Virus record (IMG/VR): IMGVR_UViG_3300027822_000027
Coordinates: 1-34,849 of that record
Direction: 5' to 3' (one strand)
DNA from: a virus
DNA length: 34,849 nt
The stretch's first letter is position 1; the number at the start of each line of letters is the position of its first letter. Positions 31,107-34,849 of the stretch are shown here, piece after piece. The notes below the pieces were generated by a model that saw only the letters and a program-made list of their open reading frames with translations, had not been told where the DNA came from and made no database searches. Both the position numbers and the translations under genes were made by a program.

Positions 31107-32482
31107 TGGGATTTTCGCCACCTACTAATCCATTACTATTGTTAGGTCAAGTTGCTAATCAAGATAGCAGTGTACTAGCGAGAAACGCCCAACGCCGTGC
31201 AATGGAGCAAAACTTAGCCGAACAAAAAGCCATGTTTCCTCTCCATAACCAATTGCTCAACCAACAAATAGCCTATCAAAAGCAAATGGCTAATTTTTCC
31301 AAGGCAAAAGCTCAACAACTGGAATTTAAACGTCAATTAGCGATGCAATATGGGGGGCAATTACAATCAAACAAAACTCAACCATCACAAAATCCATTAT
31401 TATCGCCAACAGATAGTTTAACCAATTCGGTTAATCAACGGATACCTCAATTTAACCAACAATCACCAACAAATCTCTTGTTATCTCAAAATCAACCAAA
31501 TAGTGTACCTACGCAAAATGGTTTAATGTCATCCCAACAACTACCAAGTCAAGGTTTTAATTCACTTTTTAATCTTAATGCAGCAAGAAGTTATGCAGGG
31601 ATGAAACCGATAACGCCTAATTTACAATACACTATGCAACGTCAAGGAATAAAAGATTTTGAGTCTCAACCATTAGATATTCAAGATCATCAATATGAAT
31701 TAGGCAGGCGACTAGGATTATCTGCTGTGCAAGTAAGAAATTTATCAAATAAAGGTAGTTCAGTTCAAGATTACGCCAAACAACAAGGTATTAATCTTGA
31801 TGACAAATCACCGGCTTATTTGCCGACAACCGCTACCAAAAGTTTAGCACAAAAACAAAAAGTAGCGACCGCTGCTATTGATCTCATGTCTCCTTCTATG
31901 ACTCGGTATGAGGCGTATGGATTACCGGGCACTGTCGAGGGCTATTCACCTGCACAAATTGGTTCAGGTTTATTGGCGTGGTTTAATAAAAATCCTACAA
32001 AAATTGAGGGAGCCGCTCGACTTGCCAGCATTCCTGTCATTAAAACTGAACAAGCAATTTTACGTCAACAAGGGTTTACAGGAAATCGCTCTGCTAGGCT
32101 ACTAGAGGCCATAAAAAAAGCCTCCGGAGATGAGAAAACATTATGGGCAGGCTTACCACCTGCTGTTATTAAAAAAGCCAAATATTATGTTAATAAGTAT
32201 CAAGATATGACTAATGATGCCAGTGATTTAAACCTAAGAAATCCTGGATGGAGCCGAGATCAAATCGTTAATAGATTAAGAAAAAAATATTCCAAAGGCC
32301 CTGATCCGTTATTGCTAGATGATAAAGGATGGGCAACTGTAGTAGGCGATTCAAAGCCCTCTATGTCGACTATGAAAAACCAGTCTGAATCAAGTATGCC
32401 TAAGTTTCAGAGTAAAGAGGATGCCGAAAAATGGTACAAAAATTTGTCTGATCAACAAAAAAAACATCACTTTGGGGGTTAA
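31106..32482 (+). CDS. Ejection / internal virion protein (P22 gp20 position)
   Basis: 458 residues; P22 gp20 is 471. The start overlaps the previous stop. The first 170 residues are Gln/Asn/Ser-rich (NQLLNQQIAYQKQMANFSKA). From about 170 there is a helical domain (LSAVQVRNLSNKGSSVQDYA, then ATKSLAQKQKVATAAIDLMS). It probably leaves the capsid with DNA and helps span the cell envelope. No lytic transglycosylase motif was seen. Confidence 0.6.
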   Translation: MGFSPPTNPLLLLGQVANQDSSVLARNAQRRAMEQNLAEQKAMFPLHNQLLNQQIAYQKQMANFSKAKAQQLEFKRQLAMQYGGQLQSNKTQPSQNPLLSPTDSLTNSVNQRIPQFNQQSPTNLLLSQNQPNSVPTQNGLMSSQQLPSQGFNSLFNLNAARSYAGMKPITPNLQYTMQRQGIKDFESQPLDIQDHQYELGRRLGLSAVQVRNLSNKGSSVQDYAKQQGINLDDKSPAYLPTTATKSLAQKQKVATAAIDLMSPSMTRYEAYGLPGTVEGYSPAQIGSGLLAWFNKNPTKIEGAARLASIPVIKTEQAILRQQGFTGNRSARLLEAIKKASGDEKTLWAGLPPAVIKKAKYYVNKYQDMTNDASDLNLRNPGWSRDQIVNRLRKKYSKGPDPLLLDDKGWATVVGDSKPSMSTMKNQSESSMPKFQSKEDAEKWYKNLSDQQKKHHFGG

Positions 32483-32486
32483 ATAA

Positions 32487-34367
32487 ATGTCATATACTAT
32501 TACTGCCCAAGATCGTTCTCAATGGGATAAAGAATCATCCCAACAACCACAAAAAAAACCTTCTTCACCAGGTTTTAATGAGAAGCAATGGATTAAAGAA
32601 AAGAAAGCTGATTTTTTCCCTCGCCTTACTCATGAAAATGTGGCAAGTGGGAAAGCACCTTCTCCTCATGGCTCACTTTATAATTATGGAGCAGGTATTG
32701 GTGATGATTTTATTAATATAGCCAATATTCCTCATGATGTAGGAATAACTTCTATCCCAAGAATCCATAATTTTACTCAAGTAGGTGGCCTACCTTATGA
32801 ATTAGGCCAAGCTACAGGTTATTTAGTCCCAGGCGCAGCAGGTGAAGGCTTAGCCAGTATGGCGGGAAAAGGAATCGGGGCATTAGTGGGCGGTACAAAA
32901 ATGGGTGCAAAAGCCCTAGATGTAGCCGAAGATTACCCACGCATAGCAAAACTTACCTCTGGTGCTGGGAGTGTAGCAAGAAGTGCTGGCGTTGGAGCTG
33001 GCGTTGGAGCTGCGACATCCCCTACCAGTGAAAGAGAGTCTGGAGCAATAGGAGGTGCAATTGGAGGAAGTGCAGGGGAGGCAATCGGAGGTGCATTGAA
33101 TCCTTTTAAACGCACGCCCGAAAAAGTATTAGCCAAGTCCTTGTATCCTTTATCAGAATTTTTACATAGCCGATTGAAAGGAATCATTGGTCATGATACT
33201 GGCGAAGATGCCATTAAAGAGGCCTATCAAACAGCAGAAAGAAAAGCCAATAATTGGTCAAAACCTGAAAACAATGCCTATACCCTTCACAAACAAAATG
33301 CAACGTATGTCAATAAACCATTTGAAGATGAATTGGGGAGAATTAATGATGAATTAATGGCTAATGATAATGAAATGATCGCAAAAAATCCCAATATCAA
33401 TCGAGATAAAGTCCACCGTCAAGTCAATCGTGTAGGTGGCAATATTAATTTTGCGAATCTTCTACCAAGACGACAAAATATCAATAAATTAGCCAATTGG
33501 AATAAAGACTTAAGCGGTGATGAAAACGATTTATTAAAGCATTATAGCAATCGATTAAGTGGAGCATTGGATAAAGGCATTGAATGGTCTAAAACGTTTA
33601 ATGGAGGCAACCCAAGACATGCGGAACTTTTAGATCAATTAGAGAAAAACTGGGCTGATCAACGCAATAATTATGCCAAATGGAAACAGTTTTTTGTGAA
33701 TCCTAAAACGCAACAATATAGTAAAAATCTTGAGCAAAACTATAAGGATGGTGAATGGCAAAAGATACTTGATCAATATGCGTTGGATAAAAATGAGGGT
33801 TCGGATGCTATGAAAACGACCTTTAAAGTAAAGCATTTAAATGACCTATTAGGTTCGCCAGATAAAGCCAAAGCCATTTTACTGCAACGATCACTTGGTA
33901 TTAGCCCAGATGGCATTAATATTCGTAAACTCCATGATCAGTTTGTGAATAAACAGATATCCCCTCATATTCTAAATAATGTACTGGATGATAATGATAA
34001 AAGGGTATTTCATTTGATCACGAGTGCTAGAATTGCCAATGATCAATTAAAAAAACGCCCTGTCTTAAGTAAGCGAGAAGCGTTAAAATTAGGGGGCATT
34101 GTGTTAGGTAGCCATATGTTAGGCCATCTATCGGTGCCTGCGTCTGTTGGTATGGGGGGGGCTTATTTGGCCAGTCGAATGGGGGCGGATGCGTTATCGA
34201 GTAGAAGTGCCCTTCGCCAAGCAAGACGATTAGTTAAAAAAGGCGATATGAAGGCATTATATAAAACCATGAAGCCGATTAAACGTGCCTTGAGTGGCCC
34301 TACGTTCCCTGTGAGAGTAGCGGCACCGATAGGTGGAGCAATTGGCACAACCATAGCAGATAAATAA
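32487..34367 (+). CDS. Large ejection / internal virion protein (P22 gp16 position)
   Basis: 626 residues; P22 gp16 is 609. After a charged start there is a Gly/Ala-rich, mildly hydrophobic stretch at about 110-205 (SVARSAGVGAGVGAATSPT, then AIGGAIGGSAGEAIGGALN), which could insert in membranes. A long helical middle follows, and another Gly/Ala-rich end (VPASVGMGGAYLASRMGA). It is the third of the gp7/gp20/gp16-like series. An eight-G run lies at 34154-34161. The spike gene starts two bases after its stop. Confidence 0.65.
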   Translation: MSYTITAQDRSQWDKESSQQPQKKPSSPGFNEKQWIKEKKADFFPRLTHENVASGKAPSPHGSLYNYGAGIGDDFINIANIPHDVGITSIPRIHNFTQVGGLPYELGQATGYLVPGAAGEGLASMAGKGIGALVGGTKMGAKALDVAEDYPRIAKLTSGAGSVARSAGVGAGVGAATSPTSERESGAIGGAIGGSAGEAIGGALNPFKRTPEKVLAKSLYPLSEFLHSRLKGIIGHDTGEDAIKEAYQTAERKANNWSKPENNAYTLHKQNATYVNKPFEDELGRINDELMANDNEMIAKNPNINRDKVHRQVNRVGGNINFANLLPRRQNINKLANWNKDLSGDENDLLKHYSNRLSGALDKGIEWSKTFNGGNPRHAELLDQLEKNWADQRNNYAKWKQFFVNPKTQQYSKNLEQNYKDGEWQKILDQYALDKNEGSDAMKTTFKVKHLNDLLGSPDKAKAILLQRSLGISPDGINIRKLHDQFVNKQISPHILNNVLDDNDKRVFHLITSARIANDQLKKRPVLSKREALKLGGIVLGSHMLGHLSVPASVGMGGAYLASRMGADALSSRSALRQARRLVKKGDMKALYKTMKPIKRALSGPTFPVRVAAPIGGAIGTTIADK

Positions 34368-34368
34368 G

Positions 34369-34849
34369 ATGAGTTTAAGCACTGGTATAGCGAATACCCC
34401 TTTAATCAATTACTTTTTCTATAAGCAATCGACTTTTATATCCAGTTCGACTGATACTACCTGTTTTCCTATTTTAAGTATTAGTGATGGGGGAAATGGT
34501 CAGCTTGTTATCACGACCACGGATACTACCTTGTTAAGTGTGGGCGTTGCGGTTACGCTTGAGTCTACGACCTCTTATGATGGTAACTATACTATCATCA
34601 GCAAAACGGCCACCACATTTAGCGTGAGCGGTATCTTTGTGGCAACTGAAGCAGGTTGCTGGCATTTGGATATTGTCAGCATTGGGGCAAACGCTGGAGA
34701 TCCTCTCGATTATGGCCAAATTTTCTTTTACGACAATACCGATAAAATTACCTTTCAAAATACTTATAATGATCGAGACTTGACTGTTTTAAATCCGAAT
34801 CCCATTTTACTCGATGCCAATGGGTCATGGCCTCCTATTTATCTCATTG
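34369..34849 (+). CDS. Tail spike/fibre protein, N-terminal part (gene split by window ends)
   Basis: Begins at ATG 34369 (MSLSTGIANTPLINYFFYKQ), two bases after the ejection protein, and is open to the window end. On a circle it joins base 2 in frame to give about 865 residues. Residues of about 40-110 form a small beta domain with VTLESTTSYDGNYTIISKT. This is followed by DPLDYGQIFFYDNTDKITF, a motif typical of podovirus spike heads that bind the virion. In the overlapping left copy, one base change makes GQIF into GQIL. Ribosome site weak. Confidence 0.78.
   Translation, partial: MSLSTGIANTPLINYFFYKQSTFISSSTDTTCFPILSISDGGNGQLVITTTDTTLLSVGVAVTLESTTSYDGNYTIISKTATTFSVSGIFVATEAGCWHLDIVSIGANAGDPLDYGQIFFYDNTDKITFQNTYNDRDLTVLNPNPILLDANGSWPPIYLI
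34689..34849. repeat. Terminal direct repeat (circular overlap), right copy
   Basis: Matches bases 1-161 with one mismatch. See the left copy. Confidence 0.9.

Noticed and set aside
1-34849. True terminal repeats or a transposon flanking the window
   Set aside because: The shared ends lie inside one continuous reading frame with no transposase, so circular overlap is simpler.

Overview
The window is best read as one complete circular genome of about 34.7 kb of an uncultured tailed phage. The last 161 bases (34689-34849) repeat bases 1-161 with one mismatch, and the open frame entering at base 2 continues in frame from a start codon at 34369. One tail gene is therefore split by the arbitrary cut. 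The DNA is AT-rich and the standard code fits. The virion genes have the P22-like podovirus plan: terminase, portal, P22-type coat protein, gp4-like adaptor, then three genes matching P22 gp7/gp20/gp16 in order and size, then tail spike genes. A gp10-like protein is present but displaced to the front of the block. No integrase, DNA polymerase or recognisable endolysin was seen.

Layout. (1) 34369 to 5658, plus strand: tail spike/fibre genes, then small membrane and lipoprotein genes probably for lysis, including a u-spanin-like protein. (2) 5760-11011, plus strand: two short TetR-type regulators, a PD-(D/E)XK-type nuclease, small membrane proteins, SSB, a tandemly duplicated pair of small genes, and a winged-helix protein that is probably a replication initiator. 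(3) 11091-11483: a plasmid-style origin with iterons, two perfect DnaA boxes and AT-rich repeats, then a terminator for the opposite strand. (4) 19383 down to 11502, minus strand: early/accessory genes including a YqaJ-type exonuclease, a RecT annealase, a MORN-repeat protein, a twelve-unit ankyrin-repeat protein, and several unknown genes with shared leaders. (5) 19610-34367, plus strand: the virion genes.

Regulation. Three promoters (before each TetR-like gene and before the minus-strand block) carry the same small inverted repeat, CTAA-N6-TTAG or a one-base variant. This suggests one repressor circuit controls both arms. With the iteron/DnaA-box origin and the lack of an integrase, a phage-plasmid lifestyle (lysogeny as an episome) is plausible, although no partition genes were seen.

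Host. The ankyrin protein uses 30-residue repeats of the ALRWASENGHLEVVKYL type, which I recall from amoeba-infecting giant viruses, and a MORN protein lies in the same gene block. This points, by inference only, to a Gram-negative host living in or with a eukaryote such as an amoeba. The Gram-negative assignment rests on the spanin-like lipoprotein and the P22-like virion. The most unusual non-coding region is 27239-27777, between portal and coat genes, where P22 has its scaffold gene. It holds two sigma70-type promoters and a chain of strong hairpins.
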